Assembly (NCBI GenBank): GCA_017414605.1
Contig: JAFQLG010000019.1
Span: 1-7,970 of the forward strand
Reading direction: 5' to 3'
From: Clostridia bacterium
GTDB lineage: Bacteria > Bacillota_A > Clostridia > Oscillospirales > CAG-272
DNA: 7,970 nucleotides
In this document: in pieces, positions 1-6,336 of the stretch
Numbering within the stretch: position 1 is the stretch's first letter
Layout: each line of letters starts with the position of its first letter
Notes under the pieces: model-generated
What the model saw: the letters and a program-made list of their open reading frames with translations, nothing else
What the model was told of the DNA's origin: nothing
The model's database searches: none
Made by a program: the position numbers and the translations under genes

Positions 1-446
1 ATATTTGCCGCTGCAACCACGTTTTTGGAGTTTCCGGAGGTGGAGAGCCCCCAAAAAGCATCTCCCTCTCTGCCAAGCGCATAAACGAGCTGACCAAACA
101 CAAGCTCGGGGTCAACGTCGTTTGCAAAGGCACTGAGCAACGAACTAAGAGAGGTCAGAGGAATGGCAGGTATGCCTCCCTGCAACTTTTCCGCAAGCGC
201 ACGAGAGCCAAGGCATGATCCAATTTTTTCAACGTCCGCACCATTTGGTGTTCGGCGCATCAAAAATCCCTTTAACAGCTCACCCGATATATGCTCCGCA
301 TCTGCGGCACTTCCGCCGTTTCCACAAATTAGTATCGTTCCTTTATTAAGATAAGAATCATAGAGCAGATCGGTTGCGCGCTCTATGTCCTCCTTGCAAA
401 TTGCAAGCTCGGGCATCCTATTGATTAGCTCCTCTATGTGATTCAT
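1..446 (-). CDS. gmhA: D-sedoheptulose-7-phosphate isomerase (SIS domain, GmhA-like), 3' end missing
   Basis: The gene reads leftward from an ATG at 446 and leaves the window after 148 codons; a full GmhA is about 190 residues, so roughly 45 C-terminal residues are outside. GmhA converts sedoheptulose 7-phosphate to D-glycero-D-manno-heptose 7-phosphate in the cytoplasm, the first step of nucleotide-heptose synthesis. The SIS fold is clear: GNGGSAADAEHI at residues 42-53, then LTSLSSLLSAFANDVD at 98-112 and STSGNSKNV at 135-143. H52 and E56 align with the metal/catalytic pair H61 and E65 of E. coli GmhA; the later histidine lies beyond the edge. An AGAGG ribosome site precedes the start. It begins 25 bases after sufD with no terminator between, so cotranscription with sufCD is likely. 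The SIS family and GmhA resemblance are firm; the exact substrate is inferred. Confidence 0.85.
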   Translation of the reverse strand, partial: MNHIEELINRMPELAICKEDIERATDLLYDSYLNKGTILICGNGGSAADAEHISGELLKGFLMRRTPNGADVEKIGSCLGSRALAEKLQGGIPAIPLTSLSSLLSAFANDVDPELVFGQLVYALGREGDAFWGLSTSGNSKNVVAAAN

Positions 447-471
447 AGCCTTTACCTCTGATAGTTTATGA

Positions 472-1407
472 TCATTTCAAAAATCCGTTGATTATCTGTT
501 CCTCAGCCTGCTTTTCGTCAAGACCCAGCGTCATAAGCTTGATAAGCTGCTCGCCTGCGATCTTACCTATCGCCGCCTCGTGGATAAGCGATGCCTCGGT
601 GTTCTTTGCAACTATTTTGGGAATCGCCTCAACGGTTGCGTTGTCCATAATGATCGCATCGCACTCCGTGTGACCGGAGCAGCGATTGTCACCTACAACG
701 TTGGAAATGAAGAGCTGGCGCGAGTTGTCCTTTGCAACGGAACGCGAAACTACGTGTGCTCCGCAATCAGCGCCCAAAAGCTCTACGTTAAATTCCGTTT
801 CGGCAAACTGCTCGCCGTGTGTCATTATCTTTTCGTGAACGATGAGCGTGGATTTGTCCTTGAGGACTGCGTCAGTCTTACGTCTTGTGGAGTCAACGCC
901 CTTTATCTGCGTTGTTTCCATCTCCATATACGCGCCCTCTTCAAGCACCACAACGGTTGTGGGGTTCATAACGTTTTTGCCGTTTCCGTCCCCATCGCCA
1001 TAGTGCTTTTCAACGTATCTTATCCTTGCGTTCTTACCAACGAAAAAGCTATGGATACCGCTATGCTCGCTATCCTGCACGCCGCAATTGTGGATTCCGC
1101 AACCCGCGATTATGAGGACGTCCGCGTCCTCTCCGATATGGAAATCGTTATATACCAGCTCGCGAAGTCCCGATTCCGCAATTATTACGGGAATATGGAC
1201 GCTCTCTTTTTTTGTGCCTGCCTTGATATAGATATCAATGCCGGGCTTGTCCTGTTTCTTTTCTATTACGATATTTTCGGACGAGTTCTTACCGTACATC
1301 TCGCCGTCAACGCGCAATGAATACGCGCCCTCAGGTACCTCATGCAGATCGGCTACCTCGCGGAGAAGATTTAACTGAAGCTCGTCAAGCTTTTTCTTTT
1401 GAGCCAT
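472..1407 (-). CDS. sufD: SufB/SufD-family Fe-S cluster scaffold protein (SmsB-like)
   Basis: This 311-residue protein matches the short SufB/SufD relatives that pair with a lone SufC in anaerobes and archaea. It should form a complex with the adjacent ATPase and act as the scaffold on which iron-sulfur clusters are assembled in the cytoplasm. The C-terminal half carries the family signature: CSGHTECDAIIM at 243-254 and IHEAAIGKIAGEQ at 275-287, where E277 corresponds to a conserved SufB glutamate. The N-terminal half has a Cys/His-rich stretch, AGCGIHNCG at 101-109 followed by H115 and H119, which could hold a metal or cluster. It is shorter than E. coli SufB (about 495 residues) or SufD (about 420). 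The start codon overlaps the sufC stop by one base (TAATG), with GGAGG nine bases upstream, so translation is probably coupled. No SufS or SufU is in the window. Confidence 0.88.
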   Translation of the reverse strand: MAQKKKLDELQLNLLREVADLHEVPEGAYSLRVDGEMYGKNSSENIVIEKKQDKPGIDIYIKAGTKKESVHIPVIIAESGLRELVYNDFHIGEDADVLIIAGCGIHNCGVQDSEHSGIHSFFVGKNARIRYVEKHYGDGDGNGKNVMNPTTVVVLEEGAYMEMETTQIKGVDSTRRKTDAVLKDKSTLIVHEKIMTHGEQFAETEFNVELLGADCGAHVVSRSVAKDNSRQLFISNVVGDNRCSGHTECDAIIMDNATVEAIPKIVAKNTEASLIHEAAIGKIAGEQLIKLMTLGLDEKQAEEQIINGFLK

Positions 1408-2138
1408 TACTCTTCACCTCCCGCGGCATATCTGCAGCTTGCCTGCGCCGACAAAAGCTCGGGCAATATCTCGCTCTTTGATCCGTACGCGGCTACCTTA
1501 CCGTCCGCGATAACAACTATCTTGTCTGCAATATCAAGAATTCTCTCTTGATGCGAGATTATAAGGATATTTCCGTGCGTTCTCTCGTGCATCTTTTCAA
1601 AAACCTTGATAAGATTGTTGAAGCTCCAGAGGTCTATTCCTGCCTCGGGTTCGTCAAATACCGAGAATTTTGTGCCGCGCGCGTTTATCATTGCGATCTC
1701 GATCCTCTTGAGCTCGCCGCCAGAAAGGGACTCATTGACCTCGCGATTTACGTATTCCTTTGCGCAAAGTCCTACTTCGGAAAGATATTTGCATGCCTCT
1801 GCAACCGAGATCTTCTCACCTGCCGCCAAGGAAATGAGGTCCTTGACCGTTATTCCCTTGAATCTTACGGGCTGCTGGAATGCAAAGCTGATGCCCGCGC
1901 GGGAGCGCTCCGTTACATTAAGATTTGTGATGTCCTCGCCGTCCAGCAATATCGTACCGCAGTCGGGCGTTACTATTCCCGCGATAATTTTTGCAAGCGT
2001 GGACTTGCCCGATCCGTTAGGTCCGGTTATTGCAACAAAGCGATCATTTATAGTAAGCGACACGTCGTCAAGTATGCGATGCGTCTTATTTGTCTTTGGG
2101 TCTGTGACTGTGTAGGTCACGTTTTTAAGTTCTAACAT
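1407..2138 (-). CDS. sufC: SufC-type ABC ATPase for Fe-S cluster assembly (SmsC-like)
   Basis: A soluble ABC ATPase of 243 residues that should power cluster assembly on the SufD-like partner; it is not a transporter, since no membrane subunit is nearby. Visible motifs are Walker A GPNGSGKST (39-47), the Q-loop FQQP (87-90), signature LSGGE (138-142), Walker B FSVFDE (158-163) followed by the SufC-typical PEAGIDLWS, and the H-loop SHQ (195-197). I place the start at the ATG at 2138, with AAAGGAG four bases upstream. The reading frame stays open to an ATG at 2213, but that start would add 25 residues without family resemblance and would lie inside the -35 box of the predicted promoter. It overlaps sufD by one base. 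The function assignment is firm; the SMS (minimal SUF) label rests on the two-gene arrangement and the short partner. Confidence 0.9.
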   Translation of the reverse strand: MLELKNVTYTVTDPKTNKTHRILDDVSLTINDRFVAITGPNGSGKSTLAKIIAGIVTPDCGTILLDGEDITNLNVTERSRAGISFAFQQPVRFKGITVKDLISLAAGEKISVAEACKYLSEVGLCAKEYVNREVNESLSGGELKRIEIAMINARGTKFSVFDEPEAGIDLWSFNNLIKVFEKMHERTHGNILIISHQERILDIADKIVVIADGKVAAYGSKSEILPELLSAQASCRYAAGGEE

Positions 2139-2142
2139 ATTG

Positions 2143-2149
2143 CTCCTTT
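2143..2149 (-). promoter_or_regulatory. sufC ribosome binding site
   Basis: The minus strand reads AAAGGAG four bases before the ATG at 2138. It decides between this start and the in-frame ATG at 2213, which has no comparable site. Confidence 0.75.
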
Positions 2150-2184
2150 CATTGTACTTTAGCACTATATTTCTTTCCCATATA

Positions 2185-2213
2185 ATTCTACCATAAAGCA
2201 CCAATGAAATCAA
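2185..2213 (-). promoter_or_regulatory. Predicted promoter of the sufC-sufD-gmhA unit
   Basis: On the minus strand, TTGATT (2208-2213) and TAGAAT (2185-2190) are separated by exactly 17 bases: 4/6 and 5/6 matches to the housekeeping consensus. Transcription would begin near 2178, about 40 bases before the sufC start. No terminator hairpin separates the upstream gene from this promoter, so readthrough from the operon above is also possible. Confidence 0.6.
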
Positions 2214-2231
2214 TACACAAATTAAAATAAT

Positions 2232-3236
2232 TTAATGTCTACCAAAATGGTGGTTTTTGTTTATTTTGTCATAGAGCGTAGGAATTGTGTGTCTATGATC
2301 GCCGCAGAAGTGCCATCCCATGCCACCGCGGCTTGTAGGGCGATTAACTATATTTTTTCTTGGGCGGTAATAATAATTTGGGTCCTCATAGCCGATCTTG
2401 GAGCGGTAATCGCCGAGATCGACAAGGTCAAAGTTTGCCGTTGTTATATTGAAATTCTGATATCCAAGGTTTCTTGATATGGACAGCACCTTTAAGAACA
2501 CCTCTGCGCCAATAACGGCGGAGCCGAAGTTGAGGAATACGCCGCCCTCAAGGTCGCAGGCGGTTGCCGCCATCTTTTTGAAATCGATTCCTGAGCATTT
2601 ACCGATAACCGCCATATCGCAGGTGGGATGCTGATGAATTATATCGGTTCCGAGTGCAATATGATAGGTTGCGGGTATATTGTTGACGTATGCCTGATAC
2701 AATACACAGTCTTCCCTATATGGAAACCTTTCCGGATTGTCGTTTATGTATTTTCCAAGCGACTCGCCGTATCCCAGATCCTGCTCTGCTCCAAGCCTCA
2801 GCGCCTCGTTCATCCAAGCGCCCGTTTGCTCCCACATACCAAAGGATCCGTCCTCTATAGCCGTTGGAACGTCCTCGCTCGTTCCTCCGAGATACGCAAG
2901 CTCAAAATCGTGGATACTGCCTGCGCCGTTTGACGCGATATGCGTTATGATGCCATCCTTTATCATTTGTATCAGATAGCGCGAAAGATGGTTTTTGATA
3001 ACGTGTGCACCCATTGACCATATTACAGGTCGGCCGTTCTTTCTCGCCTCTACTATTCTCTCTACAAGCACGTCGAAATCGGGATGCTCAAAGCTTTCGT
3101 GAGGCGTAACGCCGGGAATTGCCATATTCTCAACGGTTACAAGATTTCTTCTTATATTTGCATCATACGTTCTGATATTGTCAAAAACGAGCTGACGGTT
3201 TCTTCCCTCACCCGTAAATATTCCTCTTTTCTCCAT
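2232..3236 (-). CDS. Deoxyhypusine-synthase-like protein (DHS-like NAD-binding fold)
   Basis: A 334-residue member of the bacterial deoxyhypusine synthase-like group. True deoxyhypusine synthase uses NAD to move an aminobutyl group from spermidine to a lysine of eIF5A; bacteria have no eIF5A, so this protein must do something else, and I cannot name the substrate. Family landmarks are VIWSMGAHVIKNHLSRY (71-87), THIASNGAGSIHDFE (98-112), GTDIIHQHP (196-204), VFLNFGSAVIGAEVFLKV (233-250) and TTANFD (265-270). The lysine-bearing GSDSGA/EAVSWGK region of eukaryotic DHS is absent; this part instead reads RPRKNIVNRPTSRGG (291-305). The start at 3236 has GGAGGG seven bases upstream and lies three bases after the HAD stop, so the two are translated together. 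It is last in the kinase-ROK-HAD operon. Some DHS homologues make homospermidine-type polyamines, a possible alternative role. Confidence 0.82.
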   Translation of the reverse strand: MEKRGIFTGEGRNRQLVFDNIRTYDANIRRNLVTVENMAIPGVTPHESFEHPDFDVLVERIVEARKNGRPVIWSMGAHVIKNHLSRYLIQMIKDGIITHIASNGAGSIHDFELAYLGGTSEDVPTAIEDGSFGMWEQTGAWMNEALRLGAEQDLGYGESLGKYINDNPERFPYREDCVLYQAYVNNIPATYHIALGTDIIHQHPTCDMAVIGKCSGIDFKKMAATACDLEGGVFLNFGSAVIGAEVFLKVLSISRNLGYQNFNITTANFDLVDLGDYRSKIGYEDPNYYYRPRKNIVNRPTSRGGMGWHFCGDHRHTIPTLYDKINKNHHFGRH

Positions 3237-3239
3237 TGT

Positions 3240-4010
3240 TTATCCCTCCATCCAATCAAAAATTCTCGTTTCATCTTCAAAGCAGTCAACAAGCGCGTGC
3301 GCTCCCGCCTTTGTAAGCCGTGCTACCTTTACTTCATCAAATCCGCAAAGCTCGCGCTCGCTTCCGCATATTCCAAGGGTTGCGGCTCCAGCCTCTCTGC
3401 CAAGCTTTATCTCAACAGGTCCGTCACCGACCACCAAAAGCCCGCCTTCTCCCATAGATATCAGTCTTTTGAGCGTTGCCTCCTTTGAGCAATCCTCACT
3501 ATAAGGCAAAGCACCCGCTATCTCGTCAAAGTACTTGTCAATTCCGAGTATTTCCGCTTCTCTCTTGACATCCGCATCATCCGTTCCGCTTGCCGCATAG
3601 AGCTTTATGCCTCTCTGCTTTAACGCCGCTAAGAATTGCTCCGCGCCGCGCATTATGTATTTTTCGCGGTTTCCGTCAAGCGCGTCTTTGCGGCGTTTTT
3701 CAACGTTTATCATAAGACGGCGGTTATATTCCGCCTTATACTCCCAGGGGTCAAGCGACTGCTTGCCCGCCATCTCAACTCTTTGTGCAAGCCATTTCAT
3801 CTGCATTATGGTCTGAATTCCCGTTGAGGCGGCGATATAGTCCTTTACCTCTTTGACGTTTTGCTCGGTATATTCGTCGCCGAATATACATTCAAGCATA
3901 AGCGGTTCCATAACGCTCTCCCAGCCGCAACGCAAAGTGGATATAGTGCCGTCAAAATCAAATACGGCGCACTTTATTTTTGCTTTATTATGTTGCTCCA
4001 ATATAACCAC
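3240..4010 (-). CDS. HAD-superfamily phosphatase with C1 cap
   Basis: A 256-residue haloacid-dehalogenase-type hydrolase, expected to remove phosphate from a small metabolite in the cytoplasm. The four catalytic motifs are present: DFDGT at 18-22 (nucleophile D18, acid/base D20), the motif II serine S141 in AASGT, motif III lysine K176 in SKEATLKRL, and the motif IV acid pair in VVGDGPVEI (D196, E200). A helical insertion from about 30 to 120 is a C1-type cap, as in phosphoglycolate phosphatase or beta-phosphoglucomutase relatives, so it acts on a small substrate. It is not a GmhB orthologue: GmhB is capless, about 185 residues, with a zinc loop. The start codon is GTG at 4010, supported by a GGGGG ribosome site formed by the end of the ROK gene. 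It sits three bases after ROK and three before the DHS-like gene. The substrate is unknown. Confidence 0.85.
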   Translation of the reverse strand: MVILEQHNKAKIKCAVFDFDGTISTLRCGWESVMEPLMLECIFGDEYTEQNVKEVKDYIAASTGIQTIMQMKWLAQRVEMAGKQSLDPWEYKAEYNRRLMINVEKRRKDALDGNREKYIMRGAEQFLAALKQRGIKLYAASGTDDADVKREAEILGIDKYFDEIAGALPYSEDCSKEATLKRLISMGEGGLLVVGDGPVEIKLGREAGAATLGICGSERELCGFDEVKVARLTKAGAHALVDCFEDETRIFDWMEG

Positions 4011-4013
4011 GGT

Positions 4014-5159
4014 TTATTCCCCCATAAGATATTTTTCAATTACTATTTGTGCCGCCGATGTGGCGCGTGAGTCTTCCTTTTGCGAGGATGAAATAACTTT
4101 CACCTTTCTTGTTCCTCGCGAAAGGGATCTTTGGTCAACGGCTTGCTCTATCGCATCATGCAACGTATTCTCCGCCTCTTTAAGCTTTCCGCCAAGCACT
4201 ATATAGTCGGGCTCAAACAGATTCACCGCGCCCACGCACGCCGTTGCAAGTATCTCTCCGTATTCGCGCATGGCCGAAAGCGCAAGCTTATCATTCGCCT
4301 CGCAGAGCGAAACAAATCTCTCCCAGCTATCGCACTCCACGCCCTTTTTATTTGCCAACGTCAGCGCCGCCGGAATGGAAGCATAAAGCTCCGCACAACC
4401 TATGTTCCCGCATCTGCATCTCTCTCCGTCAAGCTTTATTGTAACGTGACCTATCTCACATCCCATTCCTCCGCGCCCCGAGAATACCTTGCCATCCTTT
4501 ACGTAGGAGCAACCAAGACCATGGTCGGCAAGCAGATACAGAAAGTCACCGCCTATGTGCGCCGCATTCTTTTGCGCTAATGCAAGCGCGTTTGTATCCT
4601 TTTCAAGATAGACGGGCAAGCCGAGGCTGTCCCGAAGCTTATCAACAATAGTATAATTGTGGAACATTTCAAGTCCGGGAGGATTGAGTATTACTCCGCG
4701 CGCGCGGTCAATAGGTCCCGGGCAACAGATACCTACGCCAAGCACCTTGATTCCGCTTAAATTTTCGCCTATGCTATGATTTATCGCGTTGACCAGCGCC
4801 TGCACAGTCACGTCCGCATCAGCACCCAGCTCAACCGCGCATTGAACGCGTACAAACGATGAAAAATCAACCACGGTTACGTTGCAAACATCACGGTTTA
4901 TATCAATTCCAACCGCCAAATAGGCATCGGGGCATATCTTGAGCATTGTCGGGCGGCGACCGTTTTGGCTTTTCTTTGCCTCGCCCTCACAAATAAGCCC
5001 TTCTTTTATAAGCTCATCTGTTATAAACGTTATTGCCGCGCGTGAAAGTCCCGTTGCGCGAGCAATATCTGCTCTTGAAAGCTCTCTCTCACGAATAAGG
5101 CCCAATACTCTAAGCTTATTTGTTTCTTTCATTTTTAACGAGTTATTTGCTCGAGTCAT
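4014..5159 (-). CDS. ROK-family transcriptional regulator (NagC/XylR type)
   Basis: A 381-residue ROK protein with an N-terminal winged helix-turn-helix (about 14-58; LSRADIARATGLSRAAITF at 27-45) and a sugar-kinase-like body. The body shows the ROK signature: EIGH (235-238), then CRCG (248-251) and C255, giving the usual zinc site H238, C248, C250 and C255. LEKDTN at 185-190 retains the kinase-type aspartate D188. ROK regulators usually bind a sugar or sugar phosphate and release AT-rich palindromic operators. Such a palindrome lies at the operon promoter, so this is the likely autoregulator of the kinase-HAD-DHS genes. The start overlaps the kinase stop by one base (TAATG), with a GGGAG site upstream. 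The phosphate-binding loop near residue 84 (VGIDINRD) is degenerate for a kinase, consistent with a regulator. The inducer is unknown. Confidence 0.88.
   Translation of the reverse strand: MTRANNSLKMKETNKLRVLGLIRERELSRADIARATGLSRAAITFITDELIKEGLICEGEAKKSQNGRRPTMLKICPDAYLAVGIDINRDVCNVTVVDFSSFVRVQCAVELGADADVTVQALVNAINHSIGENLSGIKVLGVGICCPGPIDRARGVILNPPGLEMFHNYTIVDKLRDSLGLPVYLEKDTNALALAQKNAAHIGGDFLYLLADHGLGCSYVKDGKVFSGRGGMGCEIGHVTIKLDGERCRCGNIGCAELYASIPAALTLANKKGVECDSWERFVSLCEANDKLALSAMREYGEILATACVGAVNLFEPDYIVLGGKLKEAENTLHDAIEQAVDQRSLSRGTRKVKVISSSQKEDSRATSAAQIVIEKYLMGE
4017..4023 (-). promoter_or_regulatory. Ribosome binding site for the GTG-started HAD gene
   Basis: The minus strand reads GGGGGAA, with eight bases between its last G and the GTG at 4010. 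It lies within the final codons of the ROK gene. Its position supports GTG as the start and implies translational coupling. Confidence 0.6.
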
Positions 5160-6196
5160 TATTCTTCTCTCCCATTTTTATCAAATATCGCCAAAAGCTC
5201 ATCTCGGGATGCGCTTCCCGTTGTATTGATCTTTTTAACACATATTGCGGATGCCATAGCGCCTATCACACCTGCCTCGCTCTCACAAGCTCCGGCGGAC
5301 AGCGCAAGCGCAAATGCGGGCAAGAAGCAATCGCCCGCGCCGCACGTATCAACGGGAGGCTCTACCTTTATGGCGCTTATACGGTATGCTCTGCCATCTC
5401 TGTATATCAGACAGCCGCGATCACCCAGCGTCAGACAAACTCCCGAGCTTGTCATGCCGCCAAGCTTGCTTGCGGCGCTCAATATGTCCTCTTCGGAGGC
5501 ATCTTTGTCAAGAGGCGCACTGTTCGTGGCTCTCGCGCACTCGATCTCGTTTGGCTTTAAGATACAGTTTTTATAAAGGTTAATTCGCGTGCGGCTGTCC
5601 ACCACCACGGTCCTTCCGCTCTCTGCCAAAGCATTTATGCACTCTCTCACCCTATCAGTAATGCAACCGTATTCAAATTGGTCGCTGACACAGATAACAT
5701 CTGCATCTGTGGCGTATTTTTTCAAATTTTCAATCAATTTATCCTCAATATCGGGCGTGAGTTTCACGTAGTTTTCAAAATCCAATCTCGGATCCTCAAT
5801 CTCAAAGCCGAGGTAGCCCCGTCTCATAGGCTTACAATACGCATTTGTCGTAAAGCCTTCTGCGGTAACTATTCCGTCAGTGTTCATATTTTTTGAGCGC
5901 AAAACGTCCTTTAGGCAGGCTCCTCGCCAATCATTGCCTATAACGCCTATGGCAACTGCGCTGGGGCAAAGAGTAGCCATATTGACCGCGGCATTTGCGC
6001 CCGCGCCCGCACTCATTCTCTCCTCAACTACGGGAAGCGGAAAATGCGGTGTTTCGCGCGACAGATGGCTCCTTGTCATATCGCCGACCCAATATATGTC
6101 CAAGCACATATCTCCAACAAGCACAGCTTTTGTATTCGCCATTCCTTCAAGCAATTGGTTCAGCCTTTCCTTTGACACTCCCTGAACGGTCTTCAT
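5159..6196 (-). CDS. PfkB-family sugar kinase resembling the HldE/RfaE heptose-phosphate kinase domain
   Basis: A 345-residue ribokinase/PfkB-type kinase, first gene of its operon. The N-terminal part has VGDMCLDIYWVGD (27-39) and SRETPHFPLPVVEE (45-58), which parallels the SPEAPVPVV stretch of HldE/RfaE, then AGANAAVNMATL (65-76). VVVDSRTRINLYKN (197-210) followed by LKPNEIE (213-219) matches the RfaE nucleotide-side region. The PfkB signature DTCGAGDC is at 283-290, with D289 the catalytic base, and the C-terminal TTGSASRDEL (325-334) resembles the RfaE end. HldE kinase makes heptose 1,7-bisphosphate from heptose 7-phosphate. No nucleotidyltransferase domain is fused, as in stand-alone HldA. 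The ATG at 6196 has GGAGG four bases upstream. The kinase family is certain; the heptose substrate is only suggested by these motifs and the gmhA-like gene at the left edge. Confidence 0.85.
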   Translation of the reverse strand: MKTVQGVSKERLNQLLEGMANTKAVLVGDMCLDIYWVGDMTRSHLSRETPHFPLPVVEERMSAGAGANAAVNMATLCPSAVAIGVIGNDWRGACLKDVLRSKNMNTDGIVTAEGFTTNAYCKPMRRGYLGFEIEDPRLDFENYVKLTPDIEDKLIENLKKYATDADVICVSDQFEYGCITDRVRECINALAESGRTVVVDSRTRINLYKNCILKPNEIECARATNSAPLDKDASEEDILSAASKLGGMTSSGVCLTLGDRGCLIYRDGRAYRISAIKVEPPVDTCGAGDCFLPAFALALSAGACESEAGVIGAMASAICVKKINTTGSASRDELLAIFDKNGREE

Positions 6197-6207
6197 AAAA
6201 ACCTCCG

Positions 6208-6225
6208 AATTGTTATTTTACAATT
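6208..6225. repeat. Short dyad over the predicted transcription start
   Basis: Six-base arms AATTGT and ACAATT flank six bases (TATTTT on the plus strand). The dyad lies between the -10 box and the ribosome site of the kinase gene and covers the expected start of transcription. It shares TTGT/ACAA ends with the larger upstream palindrome but has different spacing. It could be a second regulator site or chance in AT-rich DNA. Confidence 0.35.
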
Positions 6226-6227
6226 TG

Positions 6228-6256
6228 ATTATACCACCGCAAAATTTACTTGTCAA
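6228..6256 (-). promoter_or_regulatory. Consensus promoter of the kinase-ROK-HAD-DHS operon
   Basis: On the minus strand a perfect TTGACA (6251-6256) and a perfect TATAAT (6228-6233) are separated by 17 bases, the ideal housekeeping sigma factor promoter. Transcription should start near 6221, about 25 bases before the kinase ATG. So strong a promoter implies that output is limited by a repressor, and the ROK protein encoded as the second gene is the natural candidate. Confidence 0.88.
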
Positions 6257-6259
6257 TGG

Positions 6260-6282
6260 GTTTGTTAAATTATTTAACAAAC
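6260..6282. promoter_or_regulatory. Palindromic operator, probably bound by the ROK regulator
   Basis: A perfect inverted repeat with 11-base arms (GTTTGTTAAAT and ATTTAACAAAC) around a single central T. It ends three bases upstream of the -35 box. The outer half-sites GTTTGTT and AACAAAC resemble those of the Bacillus XylR (ROK family) operator. Binding here would interfere with RNA polymerase contact at and above the -35 box. Assignment to the ROK protein of this operon is inferred. Confidence 0.75.
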
Positions 6283-6317
6283 TATAAAAATAAATGGAGA
6301 GCGCAAACGCGCTCTCC
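6283..6317 (-). terminator. Intrinsic terminator after trxB
   Basis: In the minus-strand transcript a perfect nine-base stem, GGAGAGCGC with GCGCTCTCC, closes a four-base loop (GTTT) and is followed by ATTTATTTTTAT. It lies about 20 bases past the trxB stop. It separates the nrdD-trxB unit from the next operon, and its T-rich tail touches the operator. Confidence 0.9.
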
Positions 6318-6336
6318 GAAGCATTTTGAAAAGCTT

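Noticed and set aside
580..1320. Long plus-strand open frame (246 codons) opposite sufD
   Set aside because: It is antisense to a gene with clear family motifs, has no ribosome site, and its translation shows no recognisable domain. The other plus-strand open frames opposite the kinase, ROK, HAD, DHS-like and trxB genes were rejected for the same reason.
2139..2213. Upstream in-frame ATG extending sufC to 268 residues
   Set aside because: The extension would start inside the predicted -35 box, lacks a ribosome site and adds residues not found in SufC proteins. The ATG at 2138 has AAAGGAG.
2221..2236. AT-rich dyad ATTAAA-N4-TTTAAT at the end of the DHS-like gene, possibly a second ROK operator
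   Set aside because: It shares only the AT-rich core with the main palindrome and lacks the GTTTG/CAAAC half-sites; it overlaps a stop codon in AT-rich sequence. It also lacks the GC stem needed for a terminator.
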